From contig CAKZVB010000198.1 of the NCBI GenBank assembly GCA_937922015.1, forward strand, positions 1 to 32,318: a stretch of 32,318 nt of DNA, given 5' to 3'. The stretch is from an uncultured Granulosicoccaceae bacterium. GTDB taxonomy: Bacteria; Pseudomonadota; Gammaproteobacteria; Granulosicoccales; Granulosicoccaceae. Below, one piece after another: positions 9,125 through 17,111 of the stretch (position 1 is its first letter; each line of letters begins with the position of its first letter). A model generated the notes under the pieces. The model was not told the DNA's origin. It worked only from the letters and a program-made list of their open reading frames with translations, and ran no database searches. Made by a program: the position numbers and the translations under genes.

Positions 9125-9826
9125 ATGTCCAATGCGGAATATTCAGAGTGGCCCGGTGCGTGGGAGCGTCAGGTCATTCGCCAGCTAACTTACCCTCATT
9201 TCTTCTTCCGCAAAGCCCCCCCGAGTCCGGCAGATCTCAACAAGGCGCAACAGCTGGACCAACAGGAGCTTACGCAACTCAATGAACATCTGGCAGAGCT
9301 TGTCGGGCGCTGCACCGGATTGGCCGAAGACAGCAGCGCGACCACCATTGCAAAAATAAAAAATGAGCTGGACCATTGCTACGATACCGCCTGCGGTCTC
9401 GGTGCAAACCTGCAGGAACAAAAAGACGCCCTGTCAATGCTTAACGAAGTTATCACCAGCGCGGTCCGTCGCGCCATGCGAGACGACGATGAACATGAGC
9501 GACTGCTGCTGATCAAGCAGGAGTCATTGCGCATGCGTCACCTGACGCGGTTGAACTATCCTATTGTTTGCGATTTACTACACAGCGGCCCATCAATTCC
9601 CAAAGCCGAGCTCGCTGCTGCTATGCTCTGCGAGAGCGACGAGGCATTCACTGTGGCATTAGATGTATTGGATGACAACAAAAGAAAGTTTCTTGCTGAA
9701 GAAATTGACGAGATCAAAGAACACCAGAACGACAACGGGATTTTGTTCGGTATCGAACGAAAGCAGAAAATCCTACACAAACGGCTGCTTGCCAGCCACG
9801 CCATTGAAGAGGCCGAAACCGGTTAA
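9125..9826 (+). CDS. Unrecognised helical protein, coupled to a squalene-synthase-like gene
   Basis: 233 residues, ATG with GAGGTG 4 nt upstream. I do not recognise a family. Seen: no signal peptide or membrane segment. The N-terminal 30 residues are aromatic (Trp, Tyr, Phe), followed by long charged helices: about 35-110 with heptad-like Leu spacing, about 95-145, and a final Lys/Glu-rich helix at 180-233. Cysteines at 63, 85, 90, 149 and 169 are scattered, with no clear metal motif. Its TAA stop overlaps the ATG of the next gene (TAATG), so the two proteins are probably made in fixed ratio and may act together. A weak TATACT -10 lies at 9076-9081, but no -35 fits it. A soluble, mostly alpha-helical cytoplasmic partner protein is the most that can be said. 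Confidence 0.75.
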   Translation: MSNAEYSEWPGAWERQVIRQLTYPHFFFRKAPPSPADLNKAQQLDQQELTQLNEHLAELVGRCTGLAEDSSATTIAKIKNELDHCYDTACGLGANLQEQKDALSMLNEVITSAVRRAMRDDDEHERLLLIKQESLRMRHLTRLNYPIVCDLLHSGPSIPKAELAAAMLCESDEAFTVALDVLDDNKRKFLAEEIDEIKEHQNDNGILFGIERKQKILHKRLLASHAIEEAETG

Positions 9827-10725
9827 TGACAGAAAACGCTATTGACGAATGGATACAAAAAGCCATACCGCCCGGTAGCGGAAGATACTATGCCATACTG
9901 CACGCCAGCCCCGAATCTCAACAACATCTGCGAGCTATCGCGACACTGGCGTCTGTCTGGAGCAAACTTTGTTTCAGCAACCGTGAAATAGAAGTTGCGC
10001 AGAAAAAACTGCAATGGTGGCAGGAAGAACTCAACCGCGAAACCTACCTGCATCCGGTCACCCAGGAGCTATCGCGAAGCGGCAACGCACAGGGTGAACC
10101 TCACTCTATTGATGCCGCACTGTTGTCGCTGCTGAAAGACACCCTCGATGGTTACGGATCATTACTGACCAAAGGCAGCCCTTCGACCACGACATCCAAC
10201 CAGCAGTTTCATCGCGCTACCGGTGCCAATATCTGTCTCGCGCTATGCAACAGCAGCCTGCCCGAAGCAGCTGCCGGGCACATCCGGCAAGCCGGCATAC
10301 TGCTGTCCAGAGCGCGCTGTTTACGGCATTTACACAAACACGTCAGCAATGGCCTGCTGTGTCTGCCAATGGCGGATCTGGAAGCGCGCGACATTAAACC
10401 CAATCAACTTGTTCCCGAACTTACAGCAGACACTGCGATCTTCCTGACCGACTCTATTCAAACCTTGCGTCAGGAATTTGATGCCTGTATGCAAGACTTC
10501 ACCGGTGTGGTTATCGACGGTGACAGCAGCGCATCAGACGGTATGAAAACCGTCTTTATATATATGTCCCTGCAATGTCGATTGTTGGCAAAAATGCAGA
10601 ATAACGTTGCCCTGATTTTTCAGCCGGAGATCAGACTCTCGCCTCTCGGCAATTACTGGCATGCACTCAGGGCTGCAAGGCGGTTCGACCGGACTACCAG
10701 CGTGGCTACAACCACCAACCGCTGA
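9826..10725 (+). CDS. Squalene/phytoene synthase-like protein without the Asp motifs
   Basis: 299 residues. Seen: a helical layout like head-to-head isoprenyl synthases. RYYAILHASPESQQHLRAI (20-38) aligns with the first helix pair, KLQWWQEEL (61-69) with the conserved K-x-x-WW-x-E-L block, HPVTQEL (76-82) with HPVT-x-x-L, and LSRARCLRHLHKHVSNG (160-176) with the second active-site helix. However, the first DxxxD is replaced around SVWSKL (43-48) and the second RDxxED by RHLHKH (167-172), so magnesium-diphosphate binding is unlikely. Known parallel: NDUFAF6 is a respiratory-chain assembly factor in this same fold family. I infer a non-catalytic or altered-function homologue. It overlaps the upstream helical gene by 1 nt, and an intrinsic terminator ends the run. 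Confidence 0.7.
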   Translation: MTENAIDEWIQKAIPPGSGRYYAILHASPESQQHLRAIATLASVWSKLCFSNREIEVAQKKLQWWQEELNRETYLHPVTQELSRSGNAQGEPHSIDAALLSLLKDTLDGYGSLLTKGSPSTTTSNQQFHRATGANICLALCNSSLPEAAAGHIRQAGILLSRARCLRHLHKHVSNGLLCLPMADLEARDIKPNQLVPELTADTAIFLTDSIQTLRQEFDACMQDFTGVVIDGDSSASDGMKTVFIYMSLQCRLLAKMQNNVALIFQPEIRLSPLGNYWHALRAARRFDRTTSVATTTNR

Positions 10726-10740
10726 TTCAGTGGTTTTTTT
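10717..10740 (+). terminator. Rho-independent terminator
   Basis: AACCGCT (10717-10723) pairs with AGTGGTT (10729-10735), one G-U pair, with a 5-nt loop, followed by seven T's (10734-10740). The stem overlaps the stop codon of the squalene-synthase-like gene and would end the mtaD-to-10725 transcript before the sulfatase gene. Confidence 0.75.
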
Positions 10741-10845
10741 AGTGCTATTGCAGTTACACCGTTAACCGGCTGCCGTGAATTACTTAACCCGCACTCTGAA
10801 TTCGGCATTATACTGACAATATCAATGGCAACAGTGTATTGACCA

Positions 10846-12528
10846 ATGTCAGGCAAAGCACGCAACATCCTTTTTATTATGTATGACCAGCTTCGGTTTG
10901 ACTATTTAAGTTGCGCCGGTCACAAAACGCTGCACACACCGAATTTTGATCGCGTGGCTGCAATGGGCGTTCGTTTTTCACGATGTTACGTGCAGTCTCC
11001 GGTTTGCGGGGCATCACGTATGAGTTTCTATACCGGGCGCTATTGCCACAGCCATGGAGCACAGTGGAACGGTTACCCCCTGCGCGTAGGTGAACACACG
11101 CTCGGTGACCATCTGCGACGGCTCGGGATGGGTTGCCACCTTGTTGGCAAAACCCACATGCGCGCCGACAAAGAAGGCATGGCAAGGCTGGGTATGTCTG
11201 AAGCCGATACCATCGGCCTGCGTCAGTCCGAGTGCGGCTTTGACAGCTATATCCGTGAGGATGGCATGTTACCGCAAGGCCCTGATGGTTTTTACGATGA
11301 ACGACGCTCACCCTATAACGAGTATCTGCAACAACAAGGCTATGATGCCGAAAACGCGTGGCATGATTACGCCAACTCGTCCATCTCCGACGATGGCAAT
11401 ATCGCTTCAGGCTTTCTAATGCAAAACGCAGACAAACCAGCCAACATCCGTGAACAGGACTCTGAAACTCCCTGGCTTACGCAGCGCGCTATCGACTTTA
11501 TCGAGGAACAAGACCCCGACAAACCATGGCTTGCACATGTGTCTTATATAAAACCGCACTGGCCGTATATTGTTCCTGCGCCCTATCACAACATGTACGG
11601 TGTCGACGACATACAGCCACTGCAACGCGATGACGATGAACTGCACAACCCGCATCCGGTATACGAAGCGTTTACCAGTAATCGCATCGGCAAAGCCTTC
11701 CATAAACCGGAAGTTCGCAACGTGGTGATACCCGCTTATATGGGACTGATCAAACAATGCGATGATCAGCTTGGAGTGTTGCTGGACTATCTTGAACAAT
11801 CAGATCGCATAAACGACACCATGATAGTTCTAACCTCCGATCACGGTGATTATATGGGCGATCACTGGATGGGTGAAAAAGACTTGTTTCACGATGTCTC
11901 CGCCAGAGTCCCGCTCATAATCTACGACCCCTCCCCCGAAGCCGACAGCACACGCGGCAGTGTCTGTGACGAGCTGATAGAAAGCATTGACTGTGCAGCC
12001 ACTTTTATTGAAACCGCGGGCGGCGAGGTTCCCGATCATATTGTAGAGGGAAAGTCACTGTTGCCCTTTATACACGGCATAAGCCCCGACACCTGGCGGG
12101 AATTCGCAATCAGTGAGTACGACTACGCCGTCACCCCCGCAGGTATAAAACTCGGTCTTGCTCCACGCGACTGCCGATTGTTTATGGTGGCTGACAAAAA
12201 ATGGAAATTCATGCATGCTGAAGGTGGTTTCCGACCGATGCTGTTTGATCTTGAAAACGACCCGCATGAACTGAATGATCTGGCACGCGAAAATAATCAT
12301 GAAGCCATAATAAGTTTGATGTATGAACGACTCGGCCAGTGGTCCAGACGCATGTCTCAACGCCTGACGAAGTCTGAAAAAGACGTTCTCAACATGCGTG
12401 GGAAATCGCCACGCCGTGGAGTGTTGCTGGGTCTCTATGACGGCACTGAAGTCGATGATGAGCTATTGATTAAATATACCGGCAGCGCAAAACAAAATCA
12501 CCTTGGAGAATCCAAGGTACAGAGATAA
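10846..12528 (+). CDS. Sulfatase-superfamily hydrolase, phosphonate monoester hydrolase-like
   Basis: 560 residues, no signal peptide, so probably cytoplasmic. Seen: N-terminal metal Asp in IMYDQLRFDYL (D14), the modification site CGASR (C54-R58), which fits the Cys-type C-x-P/A-S/A-R signature whose Cys becomes formylglycine, GKTHMRAD (101-108), TSDHGDYMGDH (330-340) with metal ligands D332 and H333, and SYIKPHWPYIVPAPYHNMY, whose equivalent is strongly conserved in phosphonate monoester hydrolases of Rhizobium and Burkholderia. Known: such enzymes hydrolyse phosphonate monoesters, phosphodiesters and sulfate esters promiscuously, so the true substrate cannot be read. ATG 10846 has no clear ribosome binding site; a lone TATACT (10809-10814) may be its -10. 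It follows a terminator, so it is transcribed alone, and converges on the DUF1203 gene. Confidence 0.85.
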   Translation: MSGKARNILFIMYDQLRFDYLSCAGHKTLHTPNFDRVAAMGVRFSRCYVQSPVCGASRMSFYTGRYCHSHGAQWNGYPLRVGEHTLGDHLRRLGMGCHLVGKTHMRADKEGMARLGMSEADTIGLRQSECGFDSYIREDGMLPQGPDGFYDERRSPYNEYLQQQGYDAENAWHDYANSSISDDGNIASGFLMQNADKPANIREQDSETPWLTQRAIDFIEEQDPDKPWLAHVSYIKPHWPYIVPAPYHNMYGVDDIQPLQRDDDELHNPHPVYEAFTSNRIGKAFHKPEVRNVVIPAYMGLIKQCDDQLGVLLDYLEQSDRINDTMIVLTSDHGDYMGDHWMGEKDLFHDVSARVPLIIYDPSPEADSTRGSVCDELIESIDCAATFIETAGGEVPDHIVEGKSLLPFIHGISPDTWREFAISEYDYAVTPAGIKLGLAPRDCRLFMVADKKWKFMHAEGGFRPMLFDLENDPHELNDLARENNHEAIISLMYERLGQWSRRMSQRLTKSEKDVLNMRGKSPRRGVLLGLYDGTEVDDELLIKYTGSAKQNHLGESKVQR

Positions 12529-12537
12529 CAGCAGTTA

Positions 12538-12584
12538 TTGAATTGAAATGACCGACACCTGTCAGACAGGCCCGGTCAATTCAA
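12538..12584. terminator. Inverted repeat between convergent genes, possible bidirectional terminator
   Basis: Nested complementary arms are TTGAATT with AATTCAA (12538-12544 and 12578-12584), GACCG with CGGTC (12550-12554 and 12573-12577), and CCTGT with ACAGG (12558-12562 and 12566-12570) around a 3-nt loop. It sits in the 89-bp gap between convergent genes, where bidirectional terminators are common. No strong T-tract is present beyond the TT ends, so termination efficiency is uncertain. Confidence 0.45.
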
Positions 12585-12617
12585 AGGTCATGCAATCGCT
12601 TGTTAGCGGCATCCGTT

Positions 12618-13103
12618 TCATTCAGTAGCGGCGTCAATTCTCGCCTGCCAACAGTTATTCGTAGCAGAACGTACATGAATAAAACTAACGTTTCTATTGC
12701 TAAACAGCTCCGTTGCTCTGCCGACAATATCCGTATTAGCAGTCACCGCACCTGAACCATAGACGATACGATCACTTTGATCATAGGCGCGCACAAGATA
12801 TTCAGCGCTGTCGTATAAAACAGGCGGCAGCTCTGACGATGCTAAACTATCTGAATTAAAGGCAGCACAATCAGCGCCGTGCAAAAACACCGGCCCCACT
12901 TCAGCGTAAGGATTTACAATGCCGAACGGCCGATAGGCAAACACAAGAAATAACTCATCAGCACCAATCATCTGCAGGCAGTGCCTGCAAGGATTGCCGT
13001 TTCCATCTGAAGTTTTTTCCTCTGCTTGTTGCCCGTTAGCATCAAGCCCGCCGTTTCGCAAAGCATCCGCCTGCGCCGTTGTCATCCCGGTGAATCTAAT
13101 CAT
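12618..13103 (-). CDS. DUF1203 domain protein
   Basis: 161 residues, ATG with AAGGG about 9-10 nt upstream. Seen: RFTGMTTAQADAL at the start, the NPCRHCLQMIGADELFLVFAY block (about 37-57) with the conserved Pro-Cys-Arg, and VNPYAEVGPVFLHG, which together match my memory of DUF1203. No function is established for the family. There is no signal peptide or membrane segment, so it is probably cytoplasmic. It lies alone, 220 bp downstream of a secreted esterase on the same strand and convergent with the sulfatase gene. Nothing in the neighbourhood fixes its role. Confidence 0.75.
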   Translation of the reverse strand: MIRFTGMTTAQADALRNGGLDANGQQAEEKTSDGNGNPCRHCLQMIGADELFLVFAYRPFGIVNPYAEVGPVFLHGADCAAFNSDSLASSELPPVLYDSAEYLVRAYDQSDRIVYGSGAVTANTDIVGRATELFSNRNVSFIHVRSATNNCWQARIDAATE

Positions 13104-13323
13104 TTGCCCACGCCCTTCAAGTGAATGTCCACAAATGATAAATCCCGATCCTCACTGTCACACACGGTTTCTTGCTCAATCAAGGTTTACTTTGACTATC
13201 CAGGCTGAATAATTCATCAGGCGACGCAATACCTTGAAATACAGGAAATACAATGAAAATTAACAGGCTGAGATAAAGACGCTATTTATTGGCGAGTATT
13301 CGCCATCAGATCGGTACCATACT

Positions 13324-14976
13324 CTATCGGGTCATTTGATAAAACTTATCGCCATACCGCCTGCCGATCTCTCTCAACCCCGCCGCCGTAAAATGCGCGC
13401 CATCGATCTTTGTCGCCACTCCTGCTGCACTGACACAGGCCGTGGACGAATCTCCATTGCTATTCAGCTTGTTCAGTTGGTTATTCACACCACCACGCTT
13501 AGCAATTTCTCCGCAGATAAACGGCTTAGCGGCAGAGAACCAGCTTTCAGACCTCAGATTACCGATCAACGCATTTAGCTTTGCACCGTACACCGGTGAA
13601 TCCACCGCATCTGTTTCACCCTGATGCCACAGGATTCCATCCAACTGATACTTATGCGGTAACTGATTGATGGCATCCAGAACTCGCCGCCGCACAGTTT
13701 TATAAAAGGCACCGTTATAGTCCCAGTTAGAAATTGGCGCACCCGGTGCCGACACCAGTATGAAGCCCACTACTCTTTCGGCGTCCAGCGCTGCCAGACG
13801 CTTGCCAAAGTGCAGCAACAGGTTGTTTGACGGGTCGGTATCCGGATGGTTTCGCGGGTGCCAGCCACGATCCCATATCTGATGTAAATCGGCGCGCACC
13901 CAGCCTTTGTCGGTGAATGCAAATACTCTGTCATGAGCAGTATCAAGGGCGGCATTAAAACCGGTGTTCGCGCCAAGCGCATTAGACTGACCAGTCAACA
14001 AAACAAGATCAGTGATGGATGATGAGACGAACTGGTTTTTCGATTGTGATTGACTCGCAGCAGCGGTCGAATTACCCCCTGCTGTTGCGGCCACTTTGCA
14101 GGAAGCCCCGTTCCAGCCCCAACCGTCGCCATCAGGGTCAATACACGAACCGGAACCCGCGGCATTTGCAGAAGCGCTGGCAGTCGATGGTGTAGCGGTA
14201 GTTGTTGTGTTGCCAGCAGTACCGGCACCGCCTGCCGTTTTTGTGACCTTGCAGGATGCCCCGTTCCAACCCCAACCGTCGCCATCCGGATCGATACACG
14301 GACCGGAACCCGCAGAGCTTGCAGAAGAGGTACCACCAGCGGTTGATGTGTTACCGGCAGTTGTGGTATTGCCAGTCGTGTTACCGCCACCTGTATTACT
14401 GACTGAAGCAGAATTCACTAGGCCGGCGGGAATTGATTTCCCTATTTGCTGACTGGAGCAGTACCACTTGCCATTGATCTCATCACAGTCTTTCCTTGGC
14501 GCTGTTGAACACTGTTGCGCGTAGCCGCTCTGTGCGGCAGATAAGTTGTTGGCAACAACTGAGCAGGTCGTGCCGACACTATTTCCCGACTGATTATTTG
14601 ATTGACTATTGTTACCGGTGGACGAGTTTGAGCCTGCCAGTCCATCGGGAATGGCATTATTTATACGCTCGCTTGAACAATACCAGACACCACCAATACT
14701 ATCGCAATCGGCACGCCGCTGAGATGGACACAGCTGTGCGAACGTATTTTTAGCAACCGATAGTGTCGCCGCACTTGTTGAACATGGTGCACCCCGGGCG
14801 TTTCCGGACAACATCATGGCACCCAATAGCGCAGGGAAAATAACAAGACCACAGAATTGCACTATCGAGCGCGCTGAAGAAACGACAAGAAATTGAAAAC
14901 CCTTACTTGAACAACTCGCCGGTACAACAGGCGCTACTCTCTGTTTTTTTATACACATATTCAATCGTGCCACCAT
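13324..14976 (-). CDS. Secreted modular carbohydrate acetylesterase (SASA/SGNH type)
   Basis: 550 residues. Order seen: a long N-terminal region with a hydrophobic export segment (39-57) and probable cleavage near NARGAP (59-64); two related four-Cys modules (65-112 and 138-185), each ending DCD-x-I-x-G-x-WYCSS; Ser/Thr/Asn/Gly-rich linkers; two DPDGDGWGWNGASC calcium-binding-like modules (about 226-243 and 278-294); then an SGNH esterase domain from about 321. The esterase domain has the nucleophile in TGQSNALG (S331), ILWHQGETD (H451) and the Asp-His pair in DGAHFT (D525, H528). Known: SASA/CE6-type enzymes remove O-acetyl groups from sialic acid or plant and algal polysaccharides. The modules probably bind or position it on polymer or the cell surface (inference). 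Start ATG 14976; M7 (14958) is an alternative. No ribosome binding site is obvious. Confidence 0.85.
   Translation of the reverse strand: MVARLNMCIKKQRVAPVVPASCSSKGFQFLVVSSARSIVQFCGLVIFPALLGAMMLSGNARGAPCSTSAATLSVAKNTFAQLCPSQRRADCDSIGGVWYCSSERINNAIPDGLAGSNSSTGNNSQSNNQSGNSVGTTCSVVANNLSAAQSGYAQQCSTAPRKDCDEINGKWYCSSQQIGKSIPAGLVNSASVSNTGGGNTTGNTTTAGNTSTAGGTSSASSAGSGPCIDPDGDGWGWNGASCKVTKTAGGAGTAGNTTTTATPSTASASANAAGSGSCIDPDGDGWGWNGASCKVAATAGGNSTAAASQSQSKNQFVSSSITDLVLLTGQSNALGANTGFNAALDTAHDRVFAFTDKGWVRADLHQIWDRGWHPRNHPDTDPSNNLLLHFGKRLAALDAERVVGFILVSAPGAPISNWDYNGAFYKTVRRRVLDAINQLPHKYQLDGILWHQGETDAVDSPVYGAKLNALIGNLRSESWFSAAKPFICGEIAKRGGVNNQLNKLNSNGDSSTACVSAAGVATKIDGAHFTAAGLREIGRRYGDKFYQMTR
14090..14327. 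repeat. Two 85-bp direct repeats coding for the DPDGDGWGW modules
   Basis: Copies at 14090-14174 and 14243-14327 differ at about 13 of 85 positions by eye, most of them silent or near the ends, so the duplication looks recent or kept in register by recombination. A low-complexity linker separates them. Confidence 0.85.
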
Positions 14977-15036
14977 AAAAAAGCAGCAGACATTTTACAG
15001 TCACCAGGCAGCACTCCTGCAGTACCTGTTGGAAAC

Positions 15037-16110
15037 TTATAGCGCCATTGATGCCTTGCTAATGATATCCAGTCCGGACTCTACTACCTGTCGACGCCAG
15101 GCGACATCTGAAGGACAGAAACACTCCATAAGTTCACGTTTTACGCGTTCGAAAGTCGTGGATCCCTCAACACCAAAGTGATGTACGCGATTCTCTGCAC
15201 GCAGCGCCGCGGTCACTCGCACCACATCATAGGTACCAAATTCCGCACCCACCACGCGATAGTCTGCGCTCTGGCTATACAGTTGCTGAGCCCACTCAGC
15301 AAAGACCCCGCAAACCGGATAAGCCGTACCGGATGCGTCGTTAAGCGGCTCGAGGGTTTCACGATCAAAAGTATTTTCATACCACTGGAATTGCGAGGAA
15401 TCACGGCTTTCATTCAACAGCAATTTATATTGACCGTACTTACCGAGCCCGGTATGCAAGTCAATATGGATAAGCTGCGAGGACTGCTCCAGCCACACCG
15501 GAAACTGATGCATCACAATTCTGGTAGATTCTGCCGGCGCTCGACCACCATAAAACAAGCCCAGGGGATACTCGTACTGACCGGTGGCAATGGACTCTTT
15601 TAAAGCCGGCATACCGTAGCGCCATATTTTCCAGAGTGCTTTAAGCCTAAACAGCTCCGCTGGTGATGGTGGTGACTGCGGGTTGAGAAATCGATTGTGG
15701 ATGCCGTAACCCACCGGCGCACCTGTATAGCGGTTTTCCGGTCCGGGAAAGTTACGATTCAAATCAATGTTGTCCTCATTGAACCGACGCAGGTGATGAA
15801 AGCCATAAGGGTTAATGGCGTGCACCAGAACATAACGTATACCCTGCGCGCTTGTGATGAACTCAGAACCAGACATTGATTCAAGCAGCGCCAGTTGTAC
15901 CGCCGAACCAAAAAAACCTTCGACACCATGCACACCTGAAGTGACCACTAATGTGTTGCTGTGAGCGGGGCCGATTATTGCGGCATCGATATACAAGCCA
16001 CTCTGACCACCCACTTCATGGCTGAAAATTTCTGCCCCTGCACTGGCTGCAGCGCTTAGAAACCGTTGCCGTGCCTGCATATAATTTGCAGAGAAATAAC
16101 CCTCGATCAA
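15037..16110 (-). CDS. DUF2817 protein, M14-type metallopeptidase fold
   Basis: 357 residues. Seen: SGVHGVEGFFGSAVQ with the M14 zinc pair H61 and E64, NIDLNRNFP (114-122) with the substrate-binding Arg type, IHIDLHTGLGKYG with the third zinc ligand H219, and GAEFGTYD with the catalytic-type Glu (E290). This is the DUF2817 branch of M14 carboxypeptidase-like proteins, which are expected to hydrolyse amide bonds; the substrate is unknown. There is no signal peptide. The longest frame begins with TTG 16110, which overlaps the stop of the upstream reductase (TTGA). ATG 16080 is possible, but the YFSANYMQARQRF region before it is family-like, so I keep the TTG. Translational coupling to the reductase is likely. 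Confidence 0.8.
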   Translation of the reverse strand: MIEGYFSANYMQARQRFLSAAASAGAEIFSHEVGGQSGLYIDAAIIGPAHSNTLVVTSGVHGVEGFFGSAVQLALLESMSGSEFITSAQGIRYVLVHAINPYGFHHLRRFNEDNIDLNRNFPGPENRYTGAPVGYGIHNRFLNPQSPPSPAELFRLKALWKIWRYGMPALKESIATGQYEYPLGLFYGGRAPAESTRIVMHQFPVWLEQSSQLIHIDLHTGLGKYGQYKLLLNESRDSSQFQWYENTFDRETLEPLNDASGTAYPVCGVFAEWAQQLYSQSADYRVVGAEFGTYDVVRVTAALRAENRVHHFGVEGSTTFERVKRELMECFCPSDVAWRRQVVESGLDIISKASMAL

Positions 16111-16958
16111 CGATTTGACGACAGCACTTCAGTCACCCCCGGCATGGCAAAGCCCAAGGCACGGGCACGCGCGCAATCACATCTGAGATCCATTGGCAGC
16201 CCGTCAATACCGCGGCCCGTTTGCTCGGTAATATCGCCATCCTGCTCAATTGCCCAGTGATCAAACATCGCCCTCGCGAATCGGGCACGACTCATGACCT
16301 CATCGCCAACCACATTCATCACTCCACTTTCCTGACGATGCCCGAAAGCCAGCTCACACAGCGCCTCAGAGAGTGAATCCGCCCAGACAGGTTCTCGCAG
16401 GACATCATTAAACAATACCAATGGTTCACCGGCTTGCAGACGATCGACAAAACTTCTGGTACCACGGTCCATCAGCTCCAGACCATAAATCAGACCGGTG
16501 CGAACAATAATCGCTTGCGGGTAATGAGTCGTGACTGCCTGTTCGCCAAGCGCCTTGGTACGACCATAGGTATTTATTGGCGCTGGCAAGGCATCATCGG
16601 CATAAGGTGCCGCATCACCACCATGTACCACATCAGTGGATACCATAACCAGCCGGGCCCCTGTTTCGGCAGTGGCAAGTGCCAGTGTTTTGGATGCCTG
16701 ATGATTCACTGCATCCATGCGTGATTCATCGGGGCCGGGGTTAACCGCTGCCGCATGGATTACCACATCCGGCCTGATGCGGTTTATACATCGCACCACC
16801 GCGTCTGCATCGGTAAGATCAAGCGACTCAGCCTGAAATGGTTTGTAAACAGATTCGGCCCGACGAGCCACACCTATCACTTCGCCATAGCGAGATGCTA
16901 TCGGTAACAGTCTGTGAGCAAGGTAGCCGCTGGCACCGGTTACAAGTATTTTTTGCAT
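16107..16958 (-). CDS. RmlD-like NAD(P)-dependent sugar-nucleotide reductase
   Basis: 283 residues, ATG with AGAAGG 6 nt upstream. Seen: an extended SDR fold with N-terminal KILVTGASGYLAHR (the last Gly of the usual TGxxGxxG is Ala), VVIHAAAVN, the catalytic STD plus YGRTK (Y131, K135), and VRTGLIYG, as in the RmlD substrate-binding family. Known for the family: reduction of dTDP-4-keto-6-deoxy sugars (RmlD), or MAT2B-type regulatory roles. No rmlABC genes are nearby, so true dTDP-rhamnose synthesis is doubtful. It is coupled to the DUF2817 peptidase downstream, an odd pairing that could mean both act on one small conjugate (inference). It is first of its pair; 153 bp separate it from the NnrU gene upstream. 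Confidence 0.8.
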   Translation of the reverse strand: MQKILVTGASGYLAHRLLPIASRYGEVIGVARRAESVYKPFQAESLDLTDADAVVRCINRIRPDVVIHAAAVNPGPDESRMDAVNHQASKTLALATAETGARLVMVSTDVVHGGDAAPYADDALPAPINTYGRTKALGEQAVTTHYPQAIIVRTGLIYGLELMDRGTRSFVDRLQAGEPLVLFNDVLREPVWADSLSEALCELAFGHRQESGVMNVVGDEVMSRARFARAMFDHWAIEQDGDITEQTGRGIDGLPMDLRCDCARARALGFAMPGVTEVLSSNR

Positions 16959-17111
16959 CTGAGACCTTCTTGAAGACTTTAAATTTCTAACCCGGGCAGC
17001 TGCGCTGAATATTGTCGCCTTAAATAGATTTTCCGCAGATGCCCGCTATCGACTCTACTTGCTCTATTGCAGCTATCAGACCGGTGCTATCACAGATACC
17101 TTTGCATTTGG

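Noticed and set aside
13104..13323. Small gene or RNA between the esterase and DUF1203 genes
   Set aside because: No open frame with a ribosome binding site and no strong stem structure seen.
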